From positions 1-23,926 of the forward strand of contig CAJURH010000034.1 in assembly GCA_910588775.1 (NCBI GenBank): DNA of 23,926 nucleotides, given 5' to 3'. The notes beneath the pieces were generated by a model that was given only the letters and a program-made list of their open reading frames with translations, made no database searches and was not told the origin of the DNA. Shown here piece after piece: positions 23,904 through 23,926 of this stretch. A program made the translations under genes and the position numbers. Source of the DNA: an uncultured Lachnospiraceae bacterium (GTDB taxonomy: Bacteria > Bacillota > Clostridia > Lachnospirales > Lachnospiraceae). How positions within the stretch are numbered: position 1 is the first letter of the stretch; each line of letters opens with the position of its first letter.

Positions 23904-23926
23904 GGTCAAACCCTCACCCGATTAGT
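23904..23926 (-). rRNA. rrl: 3' end of 23S rRNA (fragment)
   Basis: The minus strand reads ACTAATCGGGTGAGG then GTTTGACC. This matches the conserved 3' end of clostridial 23S rRNA (ACTAAT..G..GAGG..TTGACC), which pairs with the 5' GGTCAAG end. Only about 23 bases are inside the window; the mature 3' end is approximate. No 5S gene follows. Confidence 0.8.

Noticed and set aside
1..23926. CRISPR array, insertion sequence or prophage genes
   Set aside because: No regular repeat-spacer pattern, transposase, integrase or phage structural gene is present.

Overview
The window looks like a chromosomal segment from an anaerobic Gram-positive Firmicute of class Clostridia, most likely a Lachnospiraceae-type genome. 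The signs are strong GGAGG-type ribosome binding sites, a gene run priA-def-fmt-(YugP-type protease)-rsmB-rlmN-PP2C phosphatase that is typical of Firmicutes, a MurE ligase with the DNPR motif of meso-diaminopimelate enzymes, and a cell-wall-anchored vWA surface protein. The family-level assignment is inference from gene order and protein style. Nearly all genes lie on the minus strand; only the carbamate kinase gene and one tRNA-Leu are on the plus strand.

Region 1 (1-8937, minus) is a housekeeping operon read right to left: a second-style murE, priA (replication restart), def and fmt (N-terminal formyl-methionine handling), a membrane zinc protease, rsmB and rlmN (23S/16S rRNA and tRNA methylation), then the Ser/Thr phosphatase gene that runs off the left edge. 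Gaps are 5-25 bp or short overlaps up to rlmN; a good sigma-A-type promoter sits just before murE.

Region 2 (9014-13448) is accessory. A 913-residue secreted vWA surface protein with two DUF11-like repeats and a sortase-like tail is preceded by a long leader that contains a possible 67-codon ORF and a 17-bp palindrome. Next is an AT-rich divergent intergenic region holding a strong two-way terminator that matches no neighbouring gene and may end a small RNA with a C-rich stretch. The arcC-type carbamate kinase gene follows, with a promoter that overlaps that terminator. A shared bidirectional terminator separates arcC from glpK.

Region 3 (13456-20933, minus) is a closely spaced run carA-carB-uppP-secreted protein-glpK: pyrimidine/arginine precursor synthesis, undecaprenyl phosphate recycling, a small secreted protein and glycerol phosphorylation. 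The carA leader holds a hairpin plus U-tract that may act as an attenuator. Its promoter overlaps, back to back, the promoter of the divergent tRNA-Leu(CAG).

Region 4 (21173-23926, minus) has a ClpX-type unfoldase, a zinc-ribbon/coiled-coil protein and a divergent signal peptidase II-like protein, ending in a long hairpin. Upstream of clpX, at the right edge, is the last piece of a 23S rRNA gene followed directly by its terminator with no 5S gene between. The window stops about 23 bases into the 23S, which looks like a contig end at an rRNA repeat.

Nothing here is clearly a new defence or mobile system. The most interesting signals are the orphan terminator/candidate small RNA, the vWA protein with a Glu in its sortase-like motif, the carA leader, and several divergent versions of standard enzymes.
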